In this document: one piece after another, positions 8,367 to 16,993 of the stretch
How the letters are laid out: every line of letters starts with the position of its first letter
Position numbering within the stretch: position 1 is the first letter of the stretch
From: Mycobacterium sp. E183
Lineage (GTDB): Bacteria; Actinomycetota; Actinomycetes; Mycobacteriales; Mycobacteriaceae
Assembly (NCBI RefSeq): GCF_001667735.1
Contig: NZ_LZJN01000207.1
Coordinates: forward strand, 1-46,965
DNA: 46,965 nt
Direction: 5' to 3'
Notes under the pieces: generated by a model
What the model was told of the DNA's origin: nothing
Database searches by the model: none
What the model saw: only the letters and a program-made list of their open reading frames with translations
Position numbers and translations under genes: made by a program

Positions 8367-8979
8367 GGCAGACGAATTTGGTGCCGTTGAGGTCGAGCTT
8401 GACCTCGCCCTGGTGCTCCCAGTATTCCGAGCCCTGCCGGCCGTACCTGGCGCCGCTGCCGGACGGCTCTTGGAACAGGATCTGCTGGTTGCCCTTCCAG
8501 TCGAGCACCGCCGCGGGCGGGTCGAACTCGTTGTAGAACTGCGCGGTCAACGGTCCGGTGTCCGCGGGGCACTGGTAGCTGACGACGGGCGGGCTCAAGG
8601 TGCCGGGGTCGGCGATGGCCAACTGGACCAGCCGCGTCTGATACGCCTCGGTCAGGCACGTGCGCATCTCGGGGTTTTGTGCACAGCCGTCCCGCCCGCT
8701 CGCCCAGTTGTTCTGCGCGCTGGCCAGCGCGGCTTGGTCCGCGCCGGGCCGGCCGAGCGCCTCCTGGTAGGCGGCCTGGACCCGATGGTCGAGATCGCTG
8801 AGGTGCGGATCGGTGCACACCTGCCGCTGGGCCGCGTTCGCCGGGGTGGCGCAGTCGAGCGGCGCCGCGGTCGGCGGGGCAGTGGTGGTCGCCGACGTGG
8901 TGGTGGCCGGCGCCGGGGTCGTCTTCGCGCCGCAGGCGCTCAGCACCAGGGCCGCAACGATGACGGCGAGCAGTCGCAT
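8356..8979 (-). CDS. lprI: lipoprotein LprI, lysozyme inhibitor
   Basis: A 207-residue exported lipoprotein. The signal peptide ends in a lipobox LSAC with Cys16 as the acylation site, followed by a Thr/Ala/Pro linker. Residues about 40-120 form the LprI domain (paired cysteines DCATPANAAQRQVC, and GCAQNPEMRTC). The last 80 residues resemble the MliC lysozyme-inhibitor fold (VSYQCPAD...EVKLDLNGTKFVC). M. tuberculosis LprI inhibits lysozyme and is encoded next to glbN; the same pair is kept here, with 90 bases between the genes. Maturation would need LspA, encoded at 3062-3640. Confidence 0.9.
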   Translation of the reverse strand: MRLLAVIVAALVLSACGAKTTPAPATTTSATTTAPPTAAPLDCATPANAAQRQVCTDPHLSDLDHRVQAAYQEALGRPGADQAALASAQNNWASGRDGCAQNPEMRTCLTEAYQTRLVQLAIADPGTLSPPVVSYQCPADTGPLTAQFYNEFDPPAAVLDWKGNQQILFQEPSGSGARYGRQGSEYWEHQGEVKLDLNGTKFVCRAP

Positions 8980-9069
8980 ACGTGCTGACTACCGCCTGCC
9001 GGGCGCACCGTCGGCGCGACACGCCGAAATGCGCGACCGCAACCGCCGCGGCGATCCCGGCGGGGACGG

Positions 9070-9480
9070 TCAGACCGTGGCCGTGTTGGCCTCGCCCGTC
9101 GCGATCTCGGGGGCCAGCGGCGCGATCGCGCCGATGATCGCGGTGACCGTTTCGGACGGCACCCCGGCCGCGGCCAGTGCGTCCGACAGGTGCCCGGCCA
9201 CCAGGTTGAAGTGGTACATGGTGATCCCGCGCCCCTGGTGGACCTGCTTCATCGGCGCGCCGGTATAGGGCTCGGGGCCCCCGAGCGCGGCGGCGAAGAA
9301 CTCGACCTGCTTGCCCTTGAGCCGGTTCATGTTGGTCCCGGTGAAAAAGCCCGCGAGTTGGTCGTCGGCGAGCACACGAACGTAGAAGTCCTCGACCACG
9401 ACTTCGATTGCCTCGTGGCCGCCGATCCGGTCGTAGATGGTGCCCGGCTGTGGCTTGTGGAAGCGTGCCAGAATTTTCAT
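9070..9480 (-). CDS. glbN: group I truncated haemoglobin (HbN), nitric oxide dioxygenase
   Basis: A 136-residue 2-on-2 globin, the same length as M. tuberculosis HbN. Key residues fall at identical numbers: Tyr33 (B10), Gln58 (E11) and proximal His81 (F8). The short pre-A segment MKILARFHK before the globin core is present; in HbN this segment supports NO detoxification. The protein uses O2 to convert nitric oxide to nitrate. ATG 9480 is chosen because it restores the family length; the frame is open further upstream. It precedes lprI on the same strand, and the two probably form an operon for resisting host defences. Confidence 0.94.
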   Translation of the reverse strand: MKILARFHKPQPGTIYDRIGGHEAIEVVVEDFYVRVLADDQLAGFFTGTNMNRLKGKQVEFFAAALGGPEPYTGAPMKQVHQGRGITMYHFNLVAGHLSDALAAAGVPSETVTAIIGAIAPLAPEIATGEANTATV

Positions 9481-9652
9481 AAGTCCGATTGGAACATTTC
9501 GGCGTTGCCCACCAGTTAGTTCGCAATCACGCTCGGATGTCCTTGCGTAACAACCGGATTGCTCACCCATGACGGCCCCGCCCGCCGCGGCGTGAGATGT
9601 GCGGCGCGCTTTACATGCCGGAAATCTGCATCGAGTGGGGGCGCTGATGTCC

Positions 9653-9658
9653 TAGGTT
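9653..9658 (+). promoter_or_regulatory. -10 element of a leaderless transcript
   Basis: TAGGTT fits the mycobacterial TANNNT -10 and is followed by six bases (GGCTTT) and an ATG at 9665. No Shine-Dalgarno precedes that ATG. No convincing -35 is seen at 16-18 bases. The rest of the 285-base gap between glbN and the reductase shows no other gene. Confidence 0.45.
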
Positions 9659-9664
9659 GGCTTT

Positions 9665-9769
9665 ATGACTCGCGTCACAACATTCACACAGCCCCGCAAG
9701 GCGGTCGTGGTCAACGGGCAGGCCAGTTGCGGTCGGGGGGCCGACATCATCAGGAGCGAAAGCCAATGA
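9665..9769 (+). CDS. putative leaderless 34-residue leader peptide
   Basis: ATG 9665 to TGA 9767-9769 encodes 34 residues beginning MTRVTTFTQPRK. The stop overlaps the ATG of the downstream reductase (ATGA at 9766-9769), the usual arrangement for translational coupling. The start sits 6 bases after TAGGTT, so it would be read from a leaderless message. Third-position GC is near 75%, a little below neighbouring genes. It has one cysteine and is not a polycysteine attenuator. It is new relative to anything I recall; it could also be chance. Confidence 0.4.
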   Translation: MTRVTTFTQPRKAVVVNGQASCGRGADIIRSESQ

Positions 9770-10806
9770 ATCTCGGCGACATCACCAACATGGTCGAAAA
9801 GCCGCTCGCGAATCTGGTGGAGAAGCCGATCGCGGCGGTGTCCCACATCGTCAACACCCCCAACTCCGCGGGCCGCTACCGGCCGTTCTATCTGAGGAAT
9901 CTGCTCGACGCGGTGCAGGGACGCACGCTCGACGAGGCGGTCAGTGGCAAGACCGTCCTGATCACCGGGGGATCGTCGGGCATCGGGGAGGCCGCCGCGA
10001 AGCGGATTGCGGAAGCGGGCGGTGAGGTGGTGCTCGTCGCGCGCACCCGGGAGAACCTGGAGAAGGTCGCCGCTGAAATCGAAGGCAACGGCGGCAGCGC
10101 CCACGTCTACCCGTGCGACCTGACCGACATGGACGCGATCGCCGCGATGGCCGACCAGGTGCTCAGCGACCTGGGCAGCGTCGACATCCTGATCAACAAC
10201 GCGGGGCGGTCCATCCGGCGCTCGCTGGAGCTGTCCTACGACCGGATCCACGACTATCAGCGGACCATGCAGCTGAACTATCTGGGCGCGGTCCAGCTCA
10301 TCCTCAAGTTCATCCCGGGGATGCGGGAGCGCGGCTTCGGGCACATCATCAACGTCTCCTCGGTCGGGGTGCAGACCCGCGCGCCGCGCTTCGGCGCCTA
10401 CATCGCCAGCAAGGCCGCGCTGGACAGCCTGTGCGACTCCCTGCAGGCCGAGACCGTCAACGACGGCGTGAAGTTCACCACCGTGCACATGGCCCTGGTG
10501 CGCACCCCGATGATCAGCCCGACCACCCTGTACGACAAGTTCCCGGCGCTGACGCCGGATCAGGCGGCCGGGGTGATCGCGGACGCGATTGTGCACCGGC
10601 CGCGCCGGGCCAGCTCGCCGTTCGGTCAATTCGCCGCCGTCGCCGACGCGGTGAACCCGGCGGTGATGGACCGGGTGCGCAACCGCGCGTTCGCCATGTT
10701 CGGCGACTCCCATGCCGCCAAGGGGGACGAATCATCAAGCGACTCACCGCAATTCGACAAACGCAGCGAGACGTTTGTGCGGGCGACTCGCGGGATACAT
10801 TGGTGA
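9766..10806 (+). CDS. short-chain dehydrogenase, probable fatty acyl-CoA reductase (Rv1543-like)
   Basis: A 346-residue SDR protein. After an N-terminal segment of about 60 residues with the repeat VEKPLANLVEKPIAA come the NAD(P) site TGGSSGIGEAAAKR, NNAG, the catalytic Ser in NVSSVG and YIASK (Tyr and Lys). Length and features match M. tuberculosis Rv1543, annotated as a possible fatty acyl-CoA reductase for wax ester or alcohol formation. CAGGAG at 9751-9756 sets the start at 9766. The next SDR gene begins five bases after this stop, so the two form an operon, possibly headed by the small leader ORF. Confidence 0.88.
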   Translation: MNLGDITNMVEKPLANLVEKPIAAVSHIVNTPNSAGRYRPFYLRNLLDAVQGRTLDEAVSGKTVLITGGSSGIGEAAAKRIAEAGGEVVLVARTRENLEKVAAEIEGNGGSAHVYPCDLTDMDAIAAMADQVLSDLGSVDILINNAGRSIRRSLELSYDRIHDYQRTMQLNYLGAVQLILKFIPGMRERGFGHIINVSSVGVQTRAPRFGAYIASKAALDSLCDSLQAETVNDGVKFTTVHMALVRTPMISPTTLYDKFPALTPDQAAGVIADAIVHRPRRASSPFGQFAAVADAVNPAVMDRVRNRAFAMFGDSHAAKGDESSSDSPQFDKRSETFVRATRGIHW

Positions 10807-10810
10807 CATC

Positions 10811-11614
10811 ATGAGCCTTCCGAAACCCGACATTCAGACCACTGTCGTCATCACCGGCGCCTCGTCCGGCATCGGCGCCGAACTGGCTCGCGGGCTGGCC
10901 CGCCGGGGCTTCCCGCTGCTGCTGGTGGCGCGGCGCCGCGAGCGTCTCGACGAACTCGCCAACGAGGTGGGCCAGGAATACTCGGTGGCGGTCGAGGTGC
11001 TGCCGCTGGACCTCGGCGATCCCAAGGGCCGCGCCAAGCTGGCCGATCGGCTGCGCGCCGAGCCCATCGCCGGGCTGTGCAACAGCGCCGGGTTCGGCAC
11101 CAGCGGGGTCTTCCACGAGCTGCCGCTCGAGCGGGAAAGCGAGGAGGTGACCCTCAACTCGCTGGCGCTGATGGAGCTCACCCACGCGGCCCTGCCCGGC
11201 ATGGTCGAGCGCGGGGCCGGGGCGGTGATGAACATCGCGTCGATCGCCGGCTTCCAGCCGGTGCCCTACATGGCGGTCTATTCGGCGACCAAGGCGTTCG
11301 TGCAGACGTTCTCCGAGGCGGTGCACGAGGAGTTGCACGGGACCGGGGTGTCGGTCACGTGCCTGTGCCCCGGGCCGGTGCCGACCGAATGGGCGGAGAT
11401 CGCCAACGCCGAGCGGTTCAGCATCCCCATCGCGCAGGTCTCGCCCCGCGACGTCGCCGAGGCGGCGATCGGCGGCATGCTGTCCGGCCGGCGCACCGTG
11501 GTGCCCGGCGTCGTGCCCAAGGTCGTCAGCACCGGCGGCCGGTTCGCCCCGCGCAGCCTGCTGCTGCCCGGGATCCGGATCGGCAACCGCTTTCGCGGCG
11601 GACCAAACCGCTGA
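10811..11614 (+). CDS. short-chain dehydrogenase/ketoacyl reductase (Rv1544-like)
   Basis: A 267-residue SDR with TGASSGIGAELARG, the NSAG motif, the catalytic Ser in NIASIAG and YSATK as the catalytic Tyr/Lys pair. Length equals M. tuberculosis Rv1544, annotated as a possible ketoacyl reductase. It lies five bases after the previous SDR and is almost certainly co-transcribed. The pair would work in successive reductions of acyl substrates; the real substrates are not established by sequence. No convincing Shine-Dalgarno is present, which fits translation coupled to the upstream gene. Confidence 0.88.
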   Translation: MSLPKPDIQTTVVITGASSGIGAELARGLARRGFPLLLVARRRERLDELANEVGQEYSVAVEVLPLDLGDPKGRAKLADRLRAEPIAGLCNSAGFGTSGVFHELPLERESEEVTLNSLALMELTHAALPGMVERGAGAVMNIASIAGFQPVPYMAVYSATKAFVQTFSEAVHEELHGTGVSVTCLCPGPVPTEWAEIANAERFSIPIAQVSPRDVAEAAIGGMLSGRRTVVPGVVPKVVSTGGRFAPRSLLLPGIRIGNRFRGGPNR

Positions 11615-11677
11615 GCCTGCGTCGGTCGCCCGGTCACCGTGGTCACTTGCGCCGGGCGATCGACGAAGCGGCCGCGC

Positions 11678-11683
11678 TAGGCT
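11678..11683 (+). promoter_or_regulatory. -10 element of the SRPBCC gene
   Basis: TAGGCT is followed by six bases and ATG 11690. No Shine-Dalgarno is present, so a leaderless start is likely. The preceding gap from 11615 holds no gene. Confidence 0.45.
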
Positions 11684-11689
11684 CCGCTC

Positions 11690-12121
11690 ATGGCCGCCGT
11701 TGACCTGACCGCCGACATGCCGATGAGCCCGCAGGAAATGTGGGATCACGTCTCCGACCTGTCGGACCTGGGCGACTGGCTGGTGATGCACGAAGGGTGG
11801 CGCAGTGATCTGCCCGAGGAACTCGGAGAGGGCGTCCAGGTGGTGGGCGTGGCCCGGGCCAAGGGTTTCCGCAACCGGGTGACATGGACGGTGACGACGT
11901 GGGATCCGCCCCATGAGGTGGCGCTCTCGGGTTCGGGCAAGGGCGGCGCCAAGTACGCCGTGACGCTCACCGTGCGGGCCGCCGACGAGGGATCGACGCT
12001 GGGCCTGCGCCTCGAGTTGGGCGGGCGGGCGTTGTTCGGCCCGGTCGGTTCGGCGGCCGCGCGGGCGGTCAAGGGCGACGTGCAGAAGTCTTTGAAAAAC
12101 TTCGTCGAGCTGTACGGCTAG
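11690..12121 (+). CDS. SRPBCC-fold (START/polyketide cyclase-like) protein, Rv1546-like
   Basis: A 143-residue cytoplasmic protein, the same length as M. tuberculosis Rv1546. It begins with MSPQEMWDHVSDLSDLGDW, the typical first helix of SRPBCC proteins, followed by alternating strands and a long C-terminal helix (VKGDVQKSLKNFVEL). Such folds bind hydrophobic ligands such as lipids or polyketides in a deep cavity. No catalytic residues can be assigned. It stands alone between the SDR pair and dnaE1 and appears to be read from a leaderless message. Confidence 0.82.
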   Translation: MAAVDLTADMPMSPQEMWDHVSDLSDLGDWLVMHEGWRSDLPEELGEGVQVVGVARAKGFRNRVTWTVTTWDPPHEVALSGSGKGGAKYAVTLTVRAADEGSTLGLRLELGGRALFGPVGSAAARAVKGDVQKSLKNFVELYG

Positions 12122-12129
12122 AGCGCCGG

Positions 12130-12171
12130 GTGTCTGCACGCGGCGGGTCGCCGCGAATCAATAGCAGACAC
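12130..12171. repeat. nested intergenic inverted repeat upstream of dnaE1
   Basis: The outer arms are GTGTCTGC (12130-12137) and GCAGACAC (12164-12171). Inside is a smaller hairpin, CGGCG-GGT-CGCCG (12141-12153). It lies just after the SRPBCC stop, so it may end that transcript. The GTGTCTGC/GCAGACAC motif looks like a dispersed mycobacterial intergenic element rather than a classical terminator, since no T-tract follows. Confidence 0.45.
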
Positions 12172-12209
12172 ACTTCGCGACACGCCCGAAACCCGTCGGT
12201 GCTCAGTCA

Positions 12210-12215
12210 TAGACT
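12210..12215 (+). promoter_or_regulatory. probable -10 element of dnaE1
   Basis: TAGACT ends 9 bases before ATG 12225 and no Shine-Dalgarno precedes the start, suggesting a leaderless or nearly leaderless dnaE1 message. Confidence 0.35.
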
Positions 12216-12224
12216 GGCGTCCCT

Positions 12225-15200
12225 ATGACAGGTTCGATTCCTCCTCACGCAAGCGTTCGTCGCGAGTCGTCGTTCGTGCACCTGCATAACCACACCGAGT
12301 ACTCGATGCTGGACGGGGCCGCGAAGATCACGCCGATGCTGGCCGAGGTGGAGCGGCTGGGAATGCCCGCGGTCGGGATGACCGACCACGGAAACATGTT
12401 CGGCGCCAGCGAGTTCTACAACGCCGCGGCCAAGGCGGGGATCAAGCCGATCATCGGGGTCGAGGCCTACATCGCGCCTGGCTCGCGTTTCGACACCCGC
12501 CGGATCACGTGGGGTGACCCCGGGCAGAAGTCCGACGACGTGTCGGGCAGCGGGTCCTACACGCACCTGACGATGGTGGCCGAGAACGCCACCGGCCTGC
12601 GCAACCTGTTCAAGCTGTCCTCGCTGGCCTCCTTCGAGGGCCAGCTCGGCAAGTGGTCGCGGATGGACGCCGAGCTCATCGCCGAACACGCCGAGGGAAT
12701 CATCGCCACCACCGGGTGCCCGTCGGGCGAGGTGCAGACCCGCCTTCGGCTCGGGCATGACCGCGAGGCGCTGGAGTCGGCCGCCAAGTGGCGGGAGATC
12801 TTCGGCGCCGACAACTATTTCCTCGAGCTGATGGACCACGGCCTGTCCATCGAGCAGCGGGTCCGCGACGGCCTGCTCGAGATCGGCCGCAAGCTCGGCA
12901 TCCCGCCGTTGGCCACCAACGACTGCCACTACGTCACCCGCGACCACTCGCACAACCACGAGGCGCTGCTGTGCGTGCAGACCGGCAAGACGCTGTCGGA
13001 CCCCAACCGGTTCAAGTTCGACGGCGACGGCTACTACCTGAAGTCGGCCACCGAGATGCGCCAGATATGGGACGCGACGGTGCCGGGCGCGTGCGACTCG
13101 ACGCTGCTGATCGCCGAGCGCGTGCAGCCCTACGACGACGTGTGGGCGCCGCGCGACCGGATGCCGATCTTCCCGGTGCCCGAGGGACACGACCAGGCGT
13201 CCTGGCTGCACCACGAGGTGATGGCCGGGCTGCGGCGGCGTTTCCCGTCCGGTGTCGGCCAGGACTACATCGACCGGGCCGAATACGAGATCAAGGTCAT
13301 CTGCGACAAGGGCTTTCCGTCGTACTTCCTCATCGTCGCCGACCTGATCAACTACGCCCGCTCGGTCGACATCCGGGTGGGGCCGGGCCGCGGTTCGGCG
13401 GCCGGTTCGCTGGTGGCCTACGCGCTGGGCATCACCAACATCGACCCGATCCCGCACGGCCTGCTGTTCGAGCGGTTCCTCAACCCCGAGCGGCCGTCGG
13501 CGCCCGACATCGACATCGACTTCGACGACCGCCGGCGCGGTGAGATGGTGCGCTACGCCGCCGACAAGTGGGGCCAGGACCGGGTGGCCCAGGTCATCAC
13601 CTTCGGCACCATCAAGACCAAAGCGGCGCTGAAGGATTCGGCTCGAATCCACTACGGCCAACCCGGCTTCGCCATCGCCGACCGGATCACCAAGGCGTTG
13701 CCGCCGCCGATCATGGCCAAGGACATCCCGCTGTCGGGCATCACCGATCCGAACCACGAGCGGTACAAGGAGGCCGCCGAGGTGCGCGGCCTGATCGAAA
13801 CCGATCCCGACGTGCGCACCATCTACCAGACCGCGCGCGGCCTGGAGGGGCTGATCCGCAACGCCGGCGTGCACGCCTGCGCGGTGATCATGAGCAGCGA
13901 GCCGCTCACCGAGGCCATTCCGTTGTGGAAGCGGCCGCAGGACGGCGCCATCATCACCGGCTGGGACTACCCGTCGTGCGAGGCCATCGGCCTGCTGAAG
14001 ATGGACTTCCTGGGCCTGCGCAACCTGACGATCATCGGCGACGCGCTGGAGAACATCAAGGCCAACAGGGGAATCGACCTCGACCTGGAATCGGTGCCGC
14101 TCGACGACAAGCCGACCTACGAGCTGCTGGGCCGCGGCGACACCCTGGGGGTGTTCCAGCTCGACGGCGGCCCGATGCGCGACCTGCTGCGGCGCATGCA
14201 ACCCACCGAGTTCAACGACATCGTCGCGGTGCTGGCGCTGTACCGCCCGGGCCCGATGGGCATGAACGCCCACAACGACTACGCCGACCGCAAGAACAAC
14301 CGCCAGGCGATCAAACCGATCCACCCGGAGCTCGAGGAGCCGCTGCGCGAGATCCTCTCGGAGACATACGGTCTGATCGTCTACCAAGAGCAGATCATGT
14401 TCATCGCCCAGAAGGTCGCCTCCTACACGATGGGCAAGGCCGACGCGCTGCGCAAAGCAATGGGCAAGAAGAAGCTCGAGGTGCTCGAGGCCGAGTACAA
14501 GGGTTTCTACGATGGCATGACCGCCAACGGGTTCTCCGAAAAAGCGGTGAAGGCGTTGTGGGACACGATCCTTCCCTTCGCCGGCTACGCGTTCAACAAG
14601 TCGCACGCGGCCGGCTACGGCCTGGTGTCCTACTGGACGGCCTACCTGAAGGCCAACTATCCGGCCGAATACATGGCCGGGCTGTTGACCTCGGTGGGCG
14701 ACGACAAGGACAAGGCCGCGGTGTACCTGGCCGACTGCCGCAAACTCGGGATCACCGTCTTGCCGCCGGACGTCAACGAGTCCCTGGTGAACTTCGCGTC
14801 GGTCGGCCAGGACATCAGGTTCGGGCTGGGTGCGGTGCGCAACGTCGGCGCCAACGTGGTCGGTTCGCTGATCAAGACCCGCAACGAGAAGGGGAAGTTC
14901 ACCGACTTCTCGGACTACCTGAACAAGATCGATGTCTCGGCCTGCAACAAGAAGGTGACGGAGTCGTTGATCAAGGCCGGCGCGTTCGACTCGCTGAGCC
15001 ATGCCCGCAAGGGCCTCTTCCTGGTGCACACCGATGCCGTCGATTCGGTGCTGGGCACCAAAAAGGCCGAGGCGATGGGGCAATTCGACCTGTTCGGCGG
15101 CGATGACGGGTGCACCGAGTCGGTGTTCACCATCAAGGTGCCCGAGGACGAATGGGAAGACAAACACAAGCTGGCGCTGGAGCGCGAGATGCTGGGCCTG

Positions 15201-15791
15201 TACGTGTCGGGTCATCCCCTCAATGGCGTGGCGCACCTGCTGGCCGCCCAGGTGGACACCCAGATCCCGGCCATCCTGGACGGCGACGTCCCCAACGAGA
15301 CGCAGGTGCGGGTGGGCGGCATCCTGGCGTCGGTCAACCGGCGGGTCAACAAGAACGGAATGCCCTGGGCGTCGGCGCAATTGGAAGACCTCACCGGTGG
15401 CATCGAGGTGATGTTCTTCCCGCACGCATATTCCGCCTATGGCGCCGACATCGCCGACGACGCGGTGGTGCTGATCAACGCCAAGGTGGCCATCCGCGAC
15501 GACCGCATCAGCCTGATCGCCAACGAGCTTGTGGTGCCGGACTTCTCCAATGCCCAGCCGAACCGGCCGATCGCGGTCAGCCTGCCGACCCGGCAGTGCA
15601 CCATCGACAAGGTCAGCGCCCTCAAGCAGGTGCTGGCGCGCCACCCCGGGACCGCCCAGGTGCACCTGCGGCTCATCAGCGGGGACCGGATCACCACCCT
15701 GGAGCTGGACCCGTCGCTGCGGGTGACGCCCTCGCCGGCGCTGATGGGCGACCTAAAGGAGCTGCTCGGCCCGGGATGCCTGGGCGGCTAG
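12225..15791 (+). CDS. dnaE1: replicative DNA polymerase III alpha subunit with PHP proofreading domain
   Basis: A 1188-residue C-family polymerase, close to M. tuberculosis DnaE1 (1184). The N-terminal PHP domain keeps its metal ligands (HLHNHTEYS at 19-27, then DHGNMFG), consistent with the known mycobacterial PHP 3'-5' exonuclease that replaces DnaQ. GPGRGSAAGS precedes the catalytic PDIDIDF (Asp428, 430, 432). QFDLF at 953-957 is the internal clamp-binding peptide, followed by an OB fold near residues 1010-1090. The start gives a few more residues than M. tuberculosis before the PHP motif. No truncation or frameshift is seen. Confidence 0.96.
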   Translation: MTGSIPPHASVRRESSFVHLHNHTEYSMLDGAAKITPMLAEVERLGMPAVGMTDHGNMFGASEFYNAAAKAGIKPIIGVEAYIAPGSRFDTRRITWGDPGQKSDDVSGSGSYTHLTMVAENATGLRNLFKLSSLASFEGQLGKWSRMDAELIAEHAEGIIATTGCPSGEVQTRLRLGHDREALESAAKWREIFGADNYFLELMDHGLSIEQRVRDGLLEIGRKLGIPPLATNDCHYVTRDHSHNHEALLCVQTGKTLSDPNRFKFDGDGYYLKSATEMRQIWDATVPGACDSTLLIAERVQPYDDVWAPRDRMPIFPVPEGHDQASWLHHEVMAGLRRRFPSGVGQDYIDRAEYEIKVICDKGFPSYFLIVADLINYARSVDIRVGPGRGSAAGSLVAYALGITNIDPIPHGLLFERFLNPERPSAPDIDIDFDDRRRGEMVRYAADKWGQDRVAQVITFGTIKTKAALKDSARIHYGQPGFAIADRITKALPPPIMAKDIPLSGITDPNHERYKEAAEVRGLIETDPDVRTIYQTARGLEGLIRNAGVHACAVIMSSEPLTEAIPLWKRPQDGAIITGWDYPSCEAIGLLKMDFLGLRNLTIIGDALENIKANRGIDLDLESVPLDDKPTYELLGRGDTLGVFQLDGGPMRDLLRRMQPTEFNDIVAVLALYRPGPMGMNAHNDYADRKNNRQAIKPIHPELEEPLREILSETYGLIVYQEQIMFIAQKVASYTMGKADALRKAMGKKKLEVLEAEYKGFYDGMTANGFSEKAVKALWDTILPFAGYAFNKSHAAGYGLVSYWTAYLKANYPAEYMAGLLTSVGDDKDKAAVYLADCRKLGITVLPPDVNESLVNFASVGQDIRFGLGAVRNVGANVVGSLIKTRNEKGKFTDFSDYLNKIDVSACNKKVTESLIKAGAFDSLSHARKGLFLVHTDAVDSVLGTKKAEAMGQFDLFGGDDGCTESVFTIKVPEDEWEDKHKLALEREMLGLYVSGHPLNGVAHLLAAQVDTQIPAILDGDVPNETQVRVGGILASVNRRVNKNGMPWASAQLEDLTGGIEVMFFPHAYSAYGADIADDAVVLINAKVAIRDDRISLIANELVVPDFSNAQPNRPIAVSLPTRQCTIDKVSALKQVLARHPGTAQVHLRLISGDRITTLELDPSLRVTPSPALMGDLKELLGPGCLGG

Positions 15792-15802
15792 CCGGGCGCC
15801 GC

Positions 15803-15828
15803 CGAGTGCGAATGTGGTTTCACACTCG
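15803..15828. repeat. intergenic inverted repeat after dnaE1
   Basis: CGAGTGCGAA (15803-15812) pairs with TTCACACTCG (15819-15828) with one mismatch around a 6-base centre. A second CACACTCGCG copy occurs at 15851-15860. It occupies the 87-base gap between dnaE1 and the convergent activator gene. It may act as a terminator or be a dispersed repeat. Confidence 0.4.
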
Positions 15829-15878
15829 CGGCCGAACGTGAAAGTAACCGCACACTCGCGGGCTCGCCGTCCCTTTCG

Positions 15879-16241
15879 TCAGGCGTCGCCGGCCTGCAGC
15901 CGCGCACGGACCGCTTCCATGCGTTGAGCCAGCGCCGCCTCGTCGATGACGTTGCGGGCAACCAGGGAGTGCGCCAGCGCGACCAGCTGGCTCTCCGGAT
16001 ACGGCAGGGCCACGTACACCTCCTCGCCGAGGCGATCCTCGTCGGTCCGGCGCATCAAGAGCTCCAGCGCTGTGCCCTGCCGGTCGAGCGCCTCGCACAT
16101 CCCGTCGAGGCTGGACTTCCAGGGCGGCACCGGGTTGCTCACGCCATATTTCTCCGCCATCCGTGCCCACACCTGATCGCGTTCGGCGACCTGCTCCAGC
16201 GTCGGCACCCGGACGGCGGTGACGTCGATCTCCGCAGACAT
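15879..16241 (-). CDS. probable cobalt-insertion activator of the thiocyanate hydrolase-like enzyme (P15K-like)
   Basis: A 120-residue acidic, helical protein without cysteine clusters apart from one MCEAL site. It is the last gene of a three-gene cluster, 10 bases after the gamma-type subunit. Enzymes of the nitrile hydratase family need a small dedicated activator; Thiobacillus thioparus thiocyanate hydrolase uses one called P15K. Size, position and the motif NPVPPWKSSLDGMCEAL are consistent with that role, but the assignment rests mainly on context and recall. It could alternatively be a free subunit fragment. Confidence 0.55.
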   Translation of the reverse strand: MSAEIDVTAVRVPTLEQVAERDQVWARMAEKYGVSNPVPPWKSSLDGMCEALDRQGTALELLMRRTDEDRLGEEVYVALPYPESQLVALAHSLVARNVIDEAALAQRMEAVRARLQAGDA

Positions 16242-16251
16242 CGGCGGGCCC

Positions 16252-16968
16252 TCAGTAGTTCTCGGCGGGGCGGACGGCCGGATGCACGGGGCGGTCGATA
16301 TTCGAGGTCACGCCGGGCCTGGGCAGGGCGACGCCGATCATGCAGTCGCGCGTCACGATTTCGGCGAGTTGCTCCTCGCTCCACCCATCGGTGCCTGCCG
16401 GCCGGAGCGGCAGGACGAGGAACCGGTGTTTGGAGTTCGAGTCTTCGACCCGGATCTCGACGTCCTCCGGCAGGTACAGGCCGAACTCGGCCAGGACTTG
16501 GCGGGGCCATCGCACGATGCGGCGCCGGTAGTTAGGCGTCCGGTACCACTCGGGTGAGTTCCCCAGCAGCGGGCGTGGGTAGCAGGAGCACAGCGTGCAC
16601 ACGATCACGTGGTGCAGCGTCTCGGTGTCCTCGAGTATGTGCAGTGCGGTGAAGTCGCTGGGTGTGCCGAAGCCGGTCGGATGGAGCCAGTCGATGCCGA
16701 CCTCGCGGCTGGCGGCGACGCCGTCTTGCAGGGCCAGCCGTTTGAAGTCGGGGTCCACCCACGCCTTCGCGACGAGCCGGGCGCCCGGCGCAGGGCCCAT
16801 CTGCTCGACGAACTCGGTGTAGCGCCGATGATCCTCGGCGGTGAACAAGCCCTTCTCGATTGCCAGCTCGCGCAGGGCGATTTCCAGCACTTCGAAGTCG
16901 GTGACCTCTTCGACCATCGGTGCCGCGTGGCGCTCGGGTTCGTGGGCCGCGTCGGTGTGCTCTGTCAT
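16252..16968 (-). CDS. cobalt-type nitrile hydratase alpha / thiocyanate hydrolase gamma subunit
   Basis: A 238-residue catalytic subunit. The metal-binding claw VCTLCSCYP places Cys124, Cys127 and Cys129 as ligands; the Thr after the first Cys is the mark of the cobalt type (iron enzymes have Ser). Cys127 and Cys129 are normally oxidised to sulfinate and sulfenate. The continuation RPLLGNSPEWYRTPNYRRR resembles thiocyanate hydrolase ScnC more than nitrile hydratase (usually CYPWPVLG), and the length is close to ScnC (243). The predicted reaction is thiocyanate to carbonyl sulfide and ammonia, or nitrile hydration. It starts 25 bases after the beta-type gene. Confidence 0.78.
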   Translation of the reverse strand: MTEHTDAAHEPERHAAPMVEEVTDFEVLEIALRELAIEKGLFTAEDHRRYTEFVEQMGPAPGARLVAKAWVDPDFKRLALQDGVAASREVGIDWLHPTGFGTPSDFTALHILEDTETLHHVIVCTLCSCYPRPLLGNSPEWYRTPNYRRRIVRWPRQVLAEFGLYLPEDVEIRVEDSNSKHRFLVLPLRPAGTDGWSEEQLAEIVTRDCMIGVALPRPGVTSNIDRPVHPAVRPAENY

Positions 16969-16993
16969 CTCGCCATCCTGGTTGGTGAATCGG

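Noticed and set aside
12207..15665. A 1152-codon open frame antisense to dnaE1
   Set aside because: Composition is that of a GC-rich shadow (Arg, Gly, His, Val rich, no domain), and it lies wholly opposite a certain gene.
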